A stretch of 64,000 nt of DNA from Ferrimicrobium sp. (GCF_027319265.1 NZ_DAHVNP010000028.1:86542-150541), one strand, 5' to 3'. Positions 45,018-54,231 are shown, counted from the stretch's first letter. Notes: generated from the sequence alone by a model not told the origin. Translations and numbers: made by a program.

Positions 45018-46196
45018 TCAATCCCACCAAAGGTCGCCCCTCAGCACACCCTGACCGATCAGGCCAAGTTGCACCTGAGTGGTTCCTTCCACAATGGTCA
45101 ACTGCTTTGCATCTCGATAATACATCTCTGTTGGATGGTCCTGCATATACCCAGCCGCGCCGAGCAGCTGTACGGCGAGGGAGGAGGCACGGACTGCCAT
45201 CTCCGTGGCGTAGTACTTTGACATGGAGAGGAAGGGAACAAACTCGCGGGTGAACTCACCTCGATCGGCCATCCAGGCCGCCCGGTACGTCAGCAGTCGA
45301 GCCGCCTCGATCTCCGTGGCCATCTTAGCGATCTCCCATTGAATCCCTTGAAAGTCGGCAATAGTATGGCCAAATGCACCACGTTCTTTGACGTAGTTCA
45401 CCGCATACATGAGCGCACCCTCAGCAAGCCCAAGGCCGCGAGCGGCGACGATAGGGCGCATGGAGTTCAACCCGAGCATGGCAAGGCGAAAGCCACCGAC
45501 CTCGCCGATCACATTCTCCCCTGGTACGCGCACTGCCTCGAGTAACAGTTCACCGGTGTCAACCCCCTTGACCCCCATCTTTTTATCGACCCGCGGTACC
45601 GAGACACCCTCAGCGCTCCGATCGACTATGAAGGCGGTGATCGAGTCATGGCGCCGAGAGTTGGGGTCTCCAGTCTTGGCAAAGACGGTATACCAATCAG
45701 CTTGGGCGACACCGGAGATCCATACTTTAGAGCCCGAAAGTATCCACCCTCCCTCCACATCGGGGTCAGGCACCGCACTGGTGCGCATGCCAGCCACATC
45801 CGAGCCTGCTCCCACCTCCGAGAGTCCAAAGGAGGCACGTTGTTCACCGCGGGCGATACCGGGAAGGTAGCGTTTTTTTTGCTCCTCGGAACCCGCGATC
45901 ATGACCGGACCGGTGGGGAGTCTGGAGAGTAACAGCATCAACGCGGCGGTATTGGAGTACTTGGCGACCTCCTCGATCGCAATCGTCAGACCAAGTATGC
46001 CCGCCCCTGAACCCTCGTATGCTTCGGGAATGCAGAGTCCAAAAAGCCCTGTGGCACCGAAAAGCTCGAAGAGATCCTGGGGATACTCTCCGGTAAGGTC
46101 GATCTCCCGGGCTCGTGGAGCTACCTTCTCTTTCGCCAACTTACGCACCGTATCGCGAAGTTGGGCGAGATCATCATCGAACTCGAACTCCATCAA
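45018..46196 (-). CDS. Acyl-CoA dehydrogenase
   Basis: A 392-residue flavoenzyme of standard length. N-terminal helical domain: FEFDDDLAQLRDTVRKLAKE; FAD-binding segments: ASFGLSEVGAGSDVAGMRT and WILSGSKVWISGVAQADWYT. The catalytic base is E370 in LTIVEGTTQVQ, the position used in short- and medium-chain enzymes. It oxidises an acyl-CoA to the enoyl-CoA and passes electrons to an ETF. It is the last gene of a minus-strand group and follows the DUF3501 gene after 69 bp. Whether it belongs functionally with the Fe-S/DUF3501 pair or is just co-transcribed is open. The exact chain length is unknown. Confidence 0.95.
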   Translation of the reverse strand: MMEFEFDDDLAQLRDTVRKLAKEKVAPRAREIDLTGEYPQDLFELFGATGLFGLCIPEAYEGSGAGILGLTIAIEEVAKYSNTAALMLLLSRLPTGPVMIAGSEEQKKRYLPGIARGEQRASFGLSEVGAGSDVAGMRTSAVPDPDVEGGWILSGSKVWISGVAQADWYTVFAKTGDPNSRRHDSITAFIVDRSAEGVSVPRVDKKMGVKGVDTGELLLEAVRVPGENVIGEVGGFRLAMLGLNSMRPIVAARGLGLAEGALMYAVNYVKERGAFGHTIADFQGIQWEIAKMATEIEAARLLTYRAAWMADRGEFTREFVPFLSMSKYYATEMAVRASSLAVQLLGAAGYMQDHPTEMYYRDAKQLTIVEGTTQVQLGLIGQGVLRGDLWWD

Positions 46197-46265
46197 GCAC
46201 CTCCCTTAGGCCATGGTTCCGACCACAAGAGGTCGGAGAAATCGTTTTATCGATCGTTCCTGAAC

Positions 46266-46856
46266 CTAGCCTATTTGCCAGTCTGCCGCGAGCGACCGCT
46301 TGAGTTCATCCCCAAAACCAGTCTCGGCCTCATAGGCAGGATGGTGAACGAGCAGACGGACGTCGCGGTCCACAAAGGAGACGGCCGCCCTCTCGGGAAG
46401 GGAGAAACGCAGATAATGGACGGATGCAGTGACGTCGGGACGAGAGAGCTGTTCGGCGTGGGCTGGATCAATCGTCCCTGGCACGGCCACCTCGTCGACC
46501 ATCAGTTCGAGCGACCGCTCTACGCCAGCTAGCTTTGGCAACCACTCTTCAAGCTCAGCTTTGGAGGTCAGCTCAACAAACAGCGTCGCGACAAGTTCAT
46601 GTTCTCGAGGTATGAGCTCGTTATAGACATCAAGCTCGGCTTGGATATCCTCATCTCGCATCATTCGTTCCGCCCTGGCCATCTCCTGCACTTGAAAACG
46701 CATCGTCGCCTTGTTCTCAAAGACAACGGAGATCATGGTGCCGAGCGAGACGCGGCGTACTCGCTTGAGGTCGATCACCCCTTGGCGCATCTCGGCACGG
46801 ACCTTCTCATAGGCGCGTAGATCTAAAATGTCGTTCACGGTGAGCGTTCGCATCAT
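46266..46856 (-). CDS. DUF3501 family protein
   Basis: A 196-residue soluble protein. The start MRTLTVNDILDLRAYEKVRA and the central FENKATMRFQVQEMARAERM (with the nearby YNELIPREHELVATLFVELT) are the characteristic segments of DUF3501. The family has no known activity. Its gene overlaps that of the upstream CCG-domain Fe-S protein by 4 bp (ATGA), a sign of translational coupling, and rubrerythrin is encoded further upstream. The same trio is found together in other bacteria, which points to a shared job, probably in peroxide or redox handling; that is inference from neighbourhood. Confidence 0.85.
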   Translation of the reverse strand: MMRTLTVNDILDLRAYEKVRAEMRQGVIDLKRVRRVSLGTMISVVFENKATMRFQVQEMARAERMMRDEDIQAELDVYNELIPREHELVATLFVELTSKAELEEWLPKLAGVERSLELMVDEVAVPGTIDPAHAEQLSRPDVTASVHYLRFSLPERAAVSFVDRDVRLLVHHPAYEAETGFGDELKRSLAADWQIG

Positions 46857-48163
46857 CCATTTCCTTTCAAGGGAGGTTGGGTATCGAGACCCATTAACTT
46901 TCTTACCAGCGAAATCGGGTGTTCGACCCTAACGCCCAGCGCCTCATCGATGGCGGTATTGGCCAAGTGGCAATCCCCGACGATCGTGGTCGCCTTCGTC
47001 TTGGCGATCTGATCGGCCAGGGATGCGGACATCCGTAGCGAGGAGGTGGCGTTCTCGCTTCGGTAGCCCCAGGTTCCATCGATACCGGAACACTTGGCAA
47101 CGACCCGGACCTTGACTCCAAGCTTTTTCAACAGGTCACGTCCTTTAAGCCCCACGTTTTGGGCTTGCGTGTGACAAGCTGCGTGAAACACTACCTCCTC
47201 GTCAAGCTCGACGTTGCCTAGCGTCATCGAACGATCCTTACGCATCAGGTTCACCAAATACTCGCTTGGATCAAAGGTGTGCTGCGAAACTCTCTCCGAC
47301 TGCTCACCTGGTACGTAGATGGGGTAGTCTCGCTTGACCACATAGGCACACGTTGGCTGCGAGACGATGATGTCTTTACCTTGCCGTACGACCTCATCGA
47401 GTCGTTCGACGTTCGCTCGCGCCTGTCGAGTGAACTCAGCGACATTGCCCTGGTGCAGCCAGGGTGCCCCACAACACTTGACACCTTCAGGCAACGAGCA
47501 AGCGATATCCTGGCTCTCGTAGACGGTGGTCACATCCGCACCGATCTGGGGTGCCATATACTCGATGAAACAGGTCGGGAAAATGGCCACCGTTGCCCGC
47601 GGTTCGCTGATGAATCGAGGCAACCGATCCTTGAACCAACGAGAAAAACGAACCTTGCCATAGGAGGGAAGCAAGCGTTGGCTAGACACACCAGCGACCT
47701 GCTCCATGACTCTGCGAATACCGGTGTTAGGACGCGAGACAATCGGATTCACCACCCCTGGCAACGCCTGATTGAGGGCACCGACGGTGTCGGTGCGTGC
47801 CAGCACCTGATCGGTGACCCGGCTCCGAAGATCTCGTTGATGATTAGCGGTACGGACCGCCTGCGCCCGCAACATCAGTCGTGGAAAATCAAGCGCCCAT
47901 TCGTGCGGTGGGATGTAGGGGCACTTGACATAGCAGATCTTGCAGCCAAAGCAGGCATCCACGACGGCGTCCTGTTCAGCCGGGGTCAAGTCAGCATGCT
48001 GTTGATCCTTGGAATCGACAAAGTTAAACAACAGTGGAAATGAATCACAGTAGTTGAAACACATTCGACACCCATGGCAGAGTTCAAAAACCCGGCCGAG
48101 TTCCTCACGTAGATCCCCCTCGTCATAGTACTTTGGCTCACTCGGGTCATAGGTTGTCGTCAT
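46853..48163 (-). CDS. CCG-domain [4Fe-4S] oxidoreductase (HdrD/GlpC-like)
   Basis: A 436-residue protein with two N-terminal [4Fe-4S] ferredoxin motifs: C29-x2-C32-x2-C35-x3-C39 (CHGCRMCFNYC) and C71-x2-C74-x2-C77-x3-C81 (CFGCKICYVKC). Two CCG-type domains follow, with VKCCGAPWLHQGN (about residue 230) and CHTQAQNVGLKG ... VAKCSGIDG (about 330-360); in the second the CCG motif reads K-C-S-G, missing one cysteine. The layout is that of heterodisulfide-reductase D / glycerol-3-phosphate dehydrogenase C relatives, which pass electrons between a cytoplasmic donor and a membrane or thiol partner. The downstream DUF3501 gene overlaps by 4 bp. The partner flavoprotein is not visible. Confidence 0.9.
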   Translation of the reverse strand: MTTTYDPSEPKYYDEGDLREELGRVFELCHGCRMCFNYCDSFPLLFNFVDSKDQQHADLTPAEQDAVVDACFGCKICYVKCPYIPPHEWALDFPRLMLRAQAVRTANHQRDLRSRVTDQVLARTDTVGALNQALPGVVNPIVSRPNTGIRRVMEQVAGVSSQRLLPSYGKVRFSRWFKDRLPRFISEPRATVAIFPTCFIEYMAPQIGADVTTVYESQDIACSLPEGVKCCGAPWLHQGNVAEFTRQARANVERLDEVVRQGKDIIVSQPTCAYVVKRDYPIYVPGEQSERVSQHTFDPSEYLVNLMRKDRSMTLGNVELDEEVVFHAACHTQAQNVGLKGRDLLKKLGVKVRVVAKCSGIDGTWGYRSENATSSLRMSASLADQIAKTKATTIVGDCHLANTAIDEALGVRVEHPISLVRKLMGLDTQPPLKGNG

Positions 48164-48907
48164 CTACTCCTACCTCATCTCCATCTCTCTGGCTTATGGT
48201 TCTCAACGACATGGAGACACCAATCATGGGGTGTCACCTTGCATCGTAGCCCTACCAAGAACGATCCACCGTTGTGACTTGTGACTCATCATCGTTCCCC
48301 ACTGGTGGAGGAGGGCATGGTTGGCTGGTATCAGTTTGGTTCCTCTCAGCTTCACGAAGGCTCATCTCCTCACCGCGGTGCGACCGCACACAACCCAGGA
48401 GTGCCGGCCATCTTGATGCGGCCATCTCGATTCGGTTGTCTTGATTCAGCTGTCTTGATTCGGTGATCTTGATGCGGTCATGACGAGCGAATCGCCCTTT
48501 CCAGCAAACCCGTCTCACTTGGCTTTGGTCTCGGCCCATACCCCTCGTCTCCCATGCTGACGGATCACCCCATACGCAAACGCTACAGCGGTTTTGCCGC
48601 GCGCCAATCGTCCGCAGGAGGCTTCGAATCGCGGGGTAACCCTACGTCTCATTTTGCGCCCGTACACCCAGCTGAACAGCCTCGCAGTCCGCACTATGCC
48701 AACCGAAGGAGCAGCTGGAACCCACCACCAAACAAGGCATCATTGGCCGTCGTTGCAATAGCAGACATGGTGTCGACCGCTGGCGGGGATTGGCATCACC
48801 GCATCGATTAACGACGATCCAAGCCCCGCCAACACGTCTACGTTGTTCCATGCATGCAACGATGCCTGCCCAAGATTCTCAGGCAGACCTCAACAGATCA
48901 AGTCCGA
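48164..48907. other. Intergenic region with 14-bp tandem repeats
   Basis: About 745 bp between the rubrerythrin gene and the Fe-S protein gene, both on the minus strand. No gene is supported. The region holds the five 14-bp tandem repeats at 48411-48480. It should contain the promoter of the Fe-S/DUF3501 unit, since the gap is too long for simple read-through to be assumed. Confidence 0.5.
48411..48480. repeat. 14-bp tandem repeat, five copies
   Basis: Five consecutive 14-bp units (48411-48424, 48425-48438, 48439-48452, 48453-48466, 48467-48480) follow the consensus TCTTGATTCGGTNA. The first and last share GATGCGG instead of GATTCGG. There is no dyad symmetry within a unit. It lies about 250 bp upstream of the Fe-S protein gene. 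Confidence 0.9.
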
Positions 48908-49327
48908 TTACGAGATCGACTCGAGTCCCTGGCCAAAGCGACCAGCATGGCTCTTCTCTGCACGAGCAAGGACCTCAAACCACTCTGCTACCTCGACAAA
49001 ACCCTCATCGCGAGCCGTACGGGCAAAACCTGGGTACATCTCGGTGTACTCATAGGTCTCTCCTTCGATCGCGGAACGAAGGTTGTCCTCAGTTGCTCCC
49101 ACCTTCGCACCGGTGACTGGGTCACCTACTTCAGCGAGGAAATCGAAGTGGCCGAAAGCATGTCCCGTCTCACCCTCGGCAACCGAGCGGAACAACGCGG
49201 CAACGTCGGGATAGCCTTCGACATCGGCCTTCTGGGCAAAATAGAGATAACGTCGATTCGCTTGGCTCTCACCAGCGAACGCCTCCTTCAAATTCTCGGC
49301 GGTCTTTGACGTCTTCAGCTCAGCCAT
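48908..49327 (-). CDS. Rubrerythrin-type diiron protein (no rubredoxin domain)
   Basis: A 139-residue ferritin-like protein. Two ExxH-type helix motifs supply the diiron ligands: [19 protein letters not shown] with [11 protein letters not shown], and [18 protein letters not shown] with [10 protein letters not shown]. The usual C-terminal rubredoxin [Fe(SCys)4] domain is absent, so electrons must come from another protein. Rubrerythrins reduce hydrogen peroxide. I chose the ATG at 49327 ([13 protein letters not shown]) because AGGAAAGGAAG precedes it; a longer frame to 49375 adds 16 unlikely residues. The downstream Fe-S protein is a candidate partner, judged by the recurrent neighbourhood. 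Confidence 0.93.
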   Translation of the reverse strand: MAELKTSKTAENLKEAFAGESQANRRYLYFAQKADVEGYPDVAALFRSVAEGETGHAFGHFDFLAEVGDPVTGAKVGATEDNLRSAIEGETYEYTEMYPGFARTARDEGFVEVAEWFEVLARAEKSHAGRFGQGLESIS

Positions 49328-49647
49328 GAACTTCCTTTCCTGTCTCTCGTAGCAAGCCAGCCCCTCGAGTGCCACTGCACCGAGGGCCAGTATTGACCAT
49401 CAGCATGTTGTATGATCAGCTCCATGCCCATGAGGGCGGCATCATCTAGAATCATTCCACCTTTGGAGATTGTCAAAACACGCTGACCGCTCCATCCTAG
49501 TCTTTGCGAGAACTCTCTCACCCACCTGGTGGGCGATGTTCATCTCAACGTCCGTGACCACCAAAGTTGGCTCCTCATGCAGCAGGTGTCGTGGTCTCTA
49601 ATGGCAAAGACATCGTCACCAAGCCACATAGATGCTAAGTTGTCACG
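49328..49647. other. Intergenic region, no gene recognised
   Basis: About 320 bp between the divergent rubrerythrin gene and the hypothetical frame before the FGGY kinase. It must hold the rubrerythrin promoter, but I see no gene or repeat in it. Confidence 0.45.
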
Positions 49648-49989
49648 ATGACCAACGGAGCCCTATCCAACACCCGCATCATGATCAGCCTCACTGCTGG
49701 TGTGTCGATCGAAAAAGAACCGCTGGGAACGATGAGCCACCCCCTCGTCTACATCATCCCCAACCACAACACGGCCTCCACCGACGAACCGACCGGCCCT
49801 CCACTCATGGGCCCCTATTGGGACCCGAGGAGACCCTCCCGACTAACCACGCCACGACAACCTCGCAACCAGCCAGTTCCTGGCCACCAGCACAGCGGTG
49901 CTGTCGTTATCGCCCAGTCCAAGGGTGCCCCGATCTCATTTGGCCAACCCGAACCGGGTGTTGCTGAGGGAATCGAGATCCGACGATGA
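49648..49989 (+). CDS. Doubtful hypothetical protein overlapping the FGGY kinase start
   Basis: A 113-residue frame starting at ATG 49648 and ending in a 4-bp ATGA overlap with the kinase gene. This overlap is the main argument in its favour. The composition is Pro/Ser/Thr-rich (PTGPPLMGPYWDPRRPSR), there are no hydrophobic helices and no family resemblance, and there is no clear ribosome site. It could be a real small leader gene coupled to the kinase or a chance open frame. Confidence 0.3.
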   Translation: MTNGALSNTRIMISLTAGVSIEKEPLGTMSHPLVYIIPNHNTASTDEPTGPPLMGPYWDPRRPSRLTTPRQPRNQPVPGHQHSGAVVIAQSKGAPISFGQPEPGVAEGIEIRR

Positions 49990-51395
49990 CAACAGTGGCG
50001 GTCCTCGATGTTGGCTCGAGTTCGCTGCGGGCCTCGCTCGTCGATGAAAGGTTGGTGGTACTTGCCAGCTACGCGACCCCCTTGCAACTCCTACGTGAAG
50101 GCACGGCGAACGTGACCTTTGATCCGATGGAGATGCTGCATCGATGTCAACAACTGCTGGACAAGGTCGCCTCCGTTGGTTCCTTTGATCGCATCGCGAT
50201 CACGAATCAACGATCCAGCGCCATCGCCTTTGAGCGCAACCGACCTCGAGCGATCGGGATGGCGATTAGTTGGGAGGACTTACGAACTGCGAGTCAGTGC
50301 CTCGCCCTTTCACGCGCAGGTGCCGCATTCGCCCCCAATCAATCCGCAACCAAGTTCGCCTGGCTCTTGGATCGCTATGGATCTGAATACCCTGATCTCA
50401 TGGTCGGCACAATCGATACCTGGCTGACCTTCGCCCTTACCGAAGGCAGTGTGCTCGCGACCGATGCCACGAACGCAGCAATGACCGGCTTAGTCGACTC
50501 CTCTGGCGTCCGTTGGGATACCTCCAAGCTTGAGCTACTAGGGATGAGCATCAACAATCTTGCCCCGATCATCGATGTCGTTGCCAATCGTGGTGCTTAC
50601 ATAACGGCAAATGGTCCAGCCTCCATCATGGTCACGCTCGCAGATCAGCAGGCCTCACTCGCTGGCCAACGCGCGAAGGCGAAGGTCACCCTCGGAACCT
50701 CCGCGGTAGCCGACATCGACCTGGCCGAGGACACCCCTCGCTATGACCGTCGAGGCCCTCAGGGCACCTTTCCGATCGTCACCGCCACCGCATCAGGACG
50801 CGCCACCTTTGGACTCGAGGCGTTCTGGATGAACGCAGGCTCGGCCATTGGCTGGTTACTGCGCAACGGACTCTTGAACAGCCCCGATGACTCCGAACAG
50901 GTCGCAGCCAAGGCGATACCTGAAGCGATCCCCACCGTCGTGCCAGCTCACTCAGGAATTGGTGCTCCGATCTGGGACTTTGGCGGCCGATGTGTCATCG
51001 CCAACCTAGCCCCCACTGCCGGTCGACCCGAAATCGTCCATGGATTCCTTCTCGGCATCGCCTGCGCCGCCGCCGACCTTATCGGAGCGCTCACCCACGA
51101 CAGCAGTGCACGACTGGAATCAATCGGCCTCGATGGCAAGGTCGCCTCGAATCCCATCGTCGCCTCCGCTCTCGCAGCACTTACCCCACAACCGCTCGTA
51201 CTCTCTCCCAGCCCTGAGGCAACAACTCTCGGAGCAGCGCGTCTTGCGCTCGGCATCCCACGAGAAGCCCTCCCGAGAGGGCGTATCGTCGAGCCTGGAG
51301 ACACCGCCTTCGTGGCGCACTACTACGAGCAGTACCATCAGAGTTTGGAGTTAGCTCGAGAGGCACTGCCTGCGCTCAGCAAGGTCTCGTTCTAG
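49986..51395 (+). CDS. FGGY-family carbohydrate kinase (glycerol kinase-like)
   Basis: A 469-residue sugar/polyol kinase. The ATPase domain begins VAVLDVGSSSLRASLVDERL (phosphate-1 motif). ITNQRSS, the WEDLRT segment and TDATNAAMTGLVDSSGVRWD follow glycerol kinase and xylulokinase. The second domain has KVTLGTSAVADIDL (adenosine region) and SPEATTLGAARLAL at the C-terminus. Against E. coli GlpK it is slightly short and the substrate residues cannot be checked by eye, so the sugar is not named. No transporter or dehydrogenase gene for glycerol is next to it. A 16-bp tandem repeat runs across its stop codon. Confidence 0.85.
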   Translation: MTTVAVLDVGSSSLRASLVDERLVVLASYATPLQLLREGTANVTFDPMEMLHRCQQLLDKVASVGSFDRIAITNQRSSAIAFERNRPRAIGMAISWEDLRTASQCLALSRAGAAFAPNQSATKFAWLLDRYGSEYPDLMVGTIDTWLTFALTEGSVLATDATNAAMTGLVDSSGVRWDTSKLELLGMSINNLAPIIDVVANRGAYITANGPASIMVTLADQQASLAGQRAKAKVTLGTSAVADIDLAEDTPRYDRRGPQGTFPIVTATASGRATFGLEAFWMNAGSAIGWLLRNGLLNSPDDSEQVAAKAIPEAIPTVVPAHSGIGAPIWDFGGRCVIANLAPTAGRPEIVHGFLLGIACAAADLIGALTHDSSARLESIGLDGKVASNPIVASALAALTPQPLVLSPSPEATTLGAARLALGIPREALPRGRIVEPGDTAFVAHYYEQYHQSLELAREALPALSKVSF

Positions 51396-51425
51396 CAGGG
51401 TCTCGTTCTCGCAGGGTCTCGCTGC
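51384..51425. repeat. 16-bp tandem repeat across the kinase stop codon
   Basis: Units GTCTCGTTCTAGCAGG (51384-51399) and GTCTCGTTCTCGCAGG (51400-51415) differ by one base, and a partial third copy follows. The TAG that ends the kinase gene (51393-51395) lies at the single differing base of the first unit. Confidence 0.8.
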
Positions 51426-51524
51426 CAAAGTGCAACGGACGTTCCGAGCTGCGAGCGATGCTCTACGTTGGCGGACGACCCCTTGAACCCGGCATATAGA
51501 CACTGCGCGGTGCACCGCGAGAGT

Positions 51525-52535
51525 CTAAACCGGCCGCGAATTGTTCTCGTAGCTCGTCACCGATGGAGTCGGTCGAGCCACGCGGACTCGCCGCAGGACA
51601 AAACTACGGAAGGTATCGGTGATATTGTTCTCACCACGCTCTTCATCGGTAAGTGCATCACGCAGAACGTAGATCCCAGCAATAAACCACGGTACCGCAC
51701 CAAAGACCCAGAGAATACCGGCGGCGATCTGTTGATCAGCCAAGAGCGACATTGTACGATAGGTACCCATCGCCCAGTCAAAGGCTGAGTACCAAGCACC
51801 CGACGACAGCCCCAATAGGATTGCTAGCAGCATGCACGACATCGAGACCGAAGCGATGTGAGCGAACCTCAGAATACCGTTTTCGTGATAGCGGCGCCGT
51901 CCCTGATCGATCGCGACGTACCACATGAAGACACCGGCGAAGAAGAAGGAGAACATCATCAGCTCCATCCTCCCCGAAGACTGCATCGCCCAGTCAAACG
52001 GACCAGGAACGTGCCAGATCCACATGGCACTATCGAACGCGATCACCGCCGCCCACGGCGAGCTAACCACTCGCGCGAAGCGCGCTACTCGTTCATGAGA
52101 AGCTAGCGTCCGGTACCCCCGTCGCATCCGCTCCATCAGCGAAGCCGGAACACCCTCTGCCATCTCGGCCCAAGGGTCGGAGATGATGAGGAAAGGTGGG
52201 GCAAATACCATGAGATCGAGGTGCCAAATCATGTGTACCCACTGATACACCATCGCCCAAATTGGAATCGGCGAGAAGAAGCCCACCACCATGAAAACGT
52301 TCGCGATCAACATAGCGAGCGCCCTGCGCTCATAACCCGCCCGAATCTCAGGAGACATCTGGGTACGCATACGACGAATGTGTCCTCGCCAGTAGGCAGC
52401 GATCGGCAACCCACAAAGGATTACCGCGTACCAATCGACATGCCAGTTATCAACGACATAGCCGAGAACTGAACCCGCCTTCACTATGACCATCGACATT
52501 GCCATCAGGTACACGTACAAACCCCAACCTCTCAA
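51525..52535 (-). CDS. CtaG-type cytochrome c oxidase assembly protein (caa3_CtaG)
   Basis: A 336-residue membrane protein with about seven to eight helices. Conserved family segments are seen: VYQWVHMIWHLDLMVFAPP, WIWHVPGPFDWAMQSSGRME and ADQQIAAGILWVFGAVPWF, with the histidines of HMIWH and WIWHVP in the helices. The caa3_CtaG family is needed for making active copper-containing oxidase. No oxidase subunit genes are within the window. The frame begins at TTG 52535; the ATG codons at MAMSM (residue 11 on) are alternatives. It is divergent from purK. Confidence 0.88.
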   Translation of the reverse strand: MRGWGLYVYLMAMSMVIVKAGSVLGYVVDNWHVDWYAVILCGLPIAAYWRGHIRRMRTQMSPEIRAGYERRALAMLIANVFMVVGFFSPIPIWAMVYQWVHMIWHLDLMVFAPPFLIISDPWAEMAEGVPASLMERMRRGYRTLASHERVARFARVVSSPWAAVIAFDSAMWIWHVPGPFDWAMQSSGRMELMMFSFFFAGVFMWYVAIDQGRRRYHENGILRFAHIASVSMSCMLLAILLGLSSGAWYSAFDWAMGTYRTMSLLADQQIAAGILWVFGAVPWFIAGIYVLRDALTDEERGENNITDTFRSFVLRRVRVARPTPSVTSYENNSRPV

Positions 52536-52571
52536 CCCGTCTAGCTTGTAGGCTAGCAGATTCGCAAACGT

Positions 52572-52585
52572 TAGGTTCGAACCTA
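52572..52585. promoter_or_regulatory. 14-bp palindrome between ctaG-like gene and purK
   Basis: TAGGTTCGAACCTA is a perfect palindrome located 36 bp upstream of the ctaG-like start and about 85 bp upstream of purK. It has the size and position of an operator in a divergent promoter region. I cannot name the regulator; it does not match the usual CGAAC-N4-GTTCG SOS box. Confidence 0.4.
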
Positions 52586-52670
52586 CTCAACAACGAAAGG
52601 TCCCACCCTGAATGTGTGCAGCTATCTCTCATGAATGCAACTACGTGCCGTTTCATCAAGCAGGTCAACG

Positions 52671-53750
52671 ATGACCCCTCAACGTATCGGAGTCATCGGC
52701 GGTGGGCAGCTTGCTCGCATGCTCTTTGGCGCAGCACTGGATCTCGACCTTGCGATCTCGTTCCTGGTGCGCCCAGGTGACGAAGGTATCGCGGGCCAGG
52801 CGGCCAACGTGACCGTCGACGAGCTGACCCTTGCCTCACTCGAACGCTTTGCAAGTCAAGTCGACGTCTTGACCTTTGAACACGAGTTGGCTCCTATCGA
52901 GGTCCTGAAAGAACTCGAACAGCGAGGTGTCTGTCTTCGACCATCTGCCGACACGATGGCTATCGCTGCCAACAAGCTGGCCCAACGAGAGCTCTTCCAA
53001 CGACTGAAGTTGCCGATCCCCCGTTTTGTGAAGTTGCATGCCGATACCGTTTTCGACCTACCCTGTATCGCGAAGGCTATCACGGGAGGCTACGACGGTC
53101 GCGGTGTCCGTTGGATCAACGAAGCCTCAGAACTCGATCCCCTCGTCACGAGTGACACCCCCTGGCTTCTTGAGGAACTCCTCGAAGTCGATACCGAGAT
53201 CGCCGTGCTGACCGTCTCCACACCCGAAGGGGACATCACCACCTATCCACCAGTACGGACAGTCCAACGCGATGGGATCTGCGTGGAGGTGCAGTGGCCA
53301 TCCGGAGCAAGCGAGGATCTCGAGGGAAGGGCACGGGCAATCGCTACGGCGATCGCCCGTGACTTGGCCTACGTCGGCGTCTTGGCCGTCGAGTTCTTCG
53401 TCGTCGCCGGCAAGCTGTACGTGAATGAGATTGCTCCCCGAGTGCACAACAGCGGACATCTCACCATTGAGGCCGCTTCAACGTCACAGTTCGAAAACCA
53501 TCTCCGTGCAGTCGCTGGACTTCCTCTTGGTCCCACAAACATGCGTACTCCTGCGACAATGGTCAACCTCTTGGGGAAGCTCACCTCCCTCGACGATTAC
53601 GAACCACCTCCCAACACTCGTCTCCATCTCTACGGGAAGGAGGGGCGACCAGGTCGAAAAGTCGGCCATGTGACCGCGACAGCAGCAACCGTCGCTGAGG
53701 CCTCGCAGCTCGCCCATCGGGCCAGGGATAAGATCTGCATCCATGAGTAA
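52671..53750 (+). CDS. purK: N5-carboxyaminoimidazole ribonucleotide synthase
   Basis: A 359-residue ATP-grasp enzyme of de novo purine synthesis. It starts [20 protein letters not shown], the standard PurK N-terminus; [11 protein letters not shown] and [15 protein letters not shown] (ATP-grasp loop) and [18 protein letters not shown] (metal and substrate residues) follow. It converts AIR plus bicarbonate to N5-CAIR using ATP. ATG 52671 ([12 protein letters not shown]) is the likely start; the frame runs 12 codons further upstream. purE follows with an 8-bp overlap, so the two are translated together. Confidence 0.96.
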   Translation: MTPQRIGVIGGGQLARMLFGAALDLDLAISFLVRPGDEGIAGQAANVTVDELTLASLERFASQVDVLTFEHELAPIEVLKELEQRGVCLRPSADTMAIAANKLAQRELFQRLKLPIPRFVKLHADTVFDLPCIAKAITGGYDGRGVRWINEASELDPLVTSDTPWLLEELLEVDTEIAVLTVSTPEGDITTYPPVRTVQRDGICVEVQWPSGASEDLEGRARAIATAIARDLAYVGVLAVEFFVVAGKLYVNEIAPRVHNSGHLTIEAASTSQFENHLRAVAGLPLGPTNMRTPATMVNLLGKLTSLDDYEPPPNTRLHLYGKEGRPGRKVGHVTATAATVAEASQLAHRARDKICIHE

Positions 53751-54231
53751 TGCGCATATCGCGATCGTGATGGGTTCGGACTCTGACTACCCGATAATGT
53801 CCCAAGCAGTAGAGGTCTGCGATGACTTCGCACTCCCCTATCACGCACAGGTCCTCTCCGCACATCGCACCCCACACGATATGCTCGACTTCGCCGCCAC
53901 TGCAGCCGCAAAGGGTTACAAAGTGATCATCGCGGGTGCTGGTGGCGCGGCCCACCTACCTGGGATGCTTGCGGCAGCCACCGTTTTGCCAGTCATCGGG
54001 GTACCTATCCGCCTTGCGAACCTCGAAGGCCTCGATTCCCTACTCTCCATCGTACAAATGCCCCGTGGGGTGCCAGTCGCGACCGTAGGGATCAACAATG
54101 GGGCGAATGCCGCGCTCCTCGCCGTCCGTATTCTTGCGACCAGTGATTCAGAGCTCGCAGAGCAAATGGAGCACTATCTCCAGGCAAACGCAGAGGCCTC
54201 TCGCAACAAGAAACTACCGCCGACTCGCTGA
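53743..54231 (+). CDS. purE: N5-carboxyaminoimidazole ribonucleotide mutase
   Basis: A 162-residue class I Pur[19 protein letters not shown] binds the phosphate; [12 protein letters not shown] carries the catalytic histidine; [16 protein letters not shown] is the Gly-rich loop of the family; [15 protein letters not shown] completes the active site. It rearranges N5-CAIR to CAIR, the step after PurK, whose gene overlaps by 8 bp. Presence of separate PurK and class I PurE is the bacterial route. Confidence 0.97.
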   Translation: MSNAHIAIVMGSDSDYPIMSQAVEVCDDFALPYHAQVLSAHRTPHDMLDFAATAAAKGYKVIIAGAGGAAHLPGMLAAATVLPVIGVPIRLANLEGLDSLLSIVQMPRGVPVATVGINNGANAALLAVRILATSDSELAEQMEHYLQANAEASRNKKLPPTR

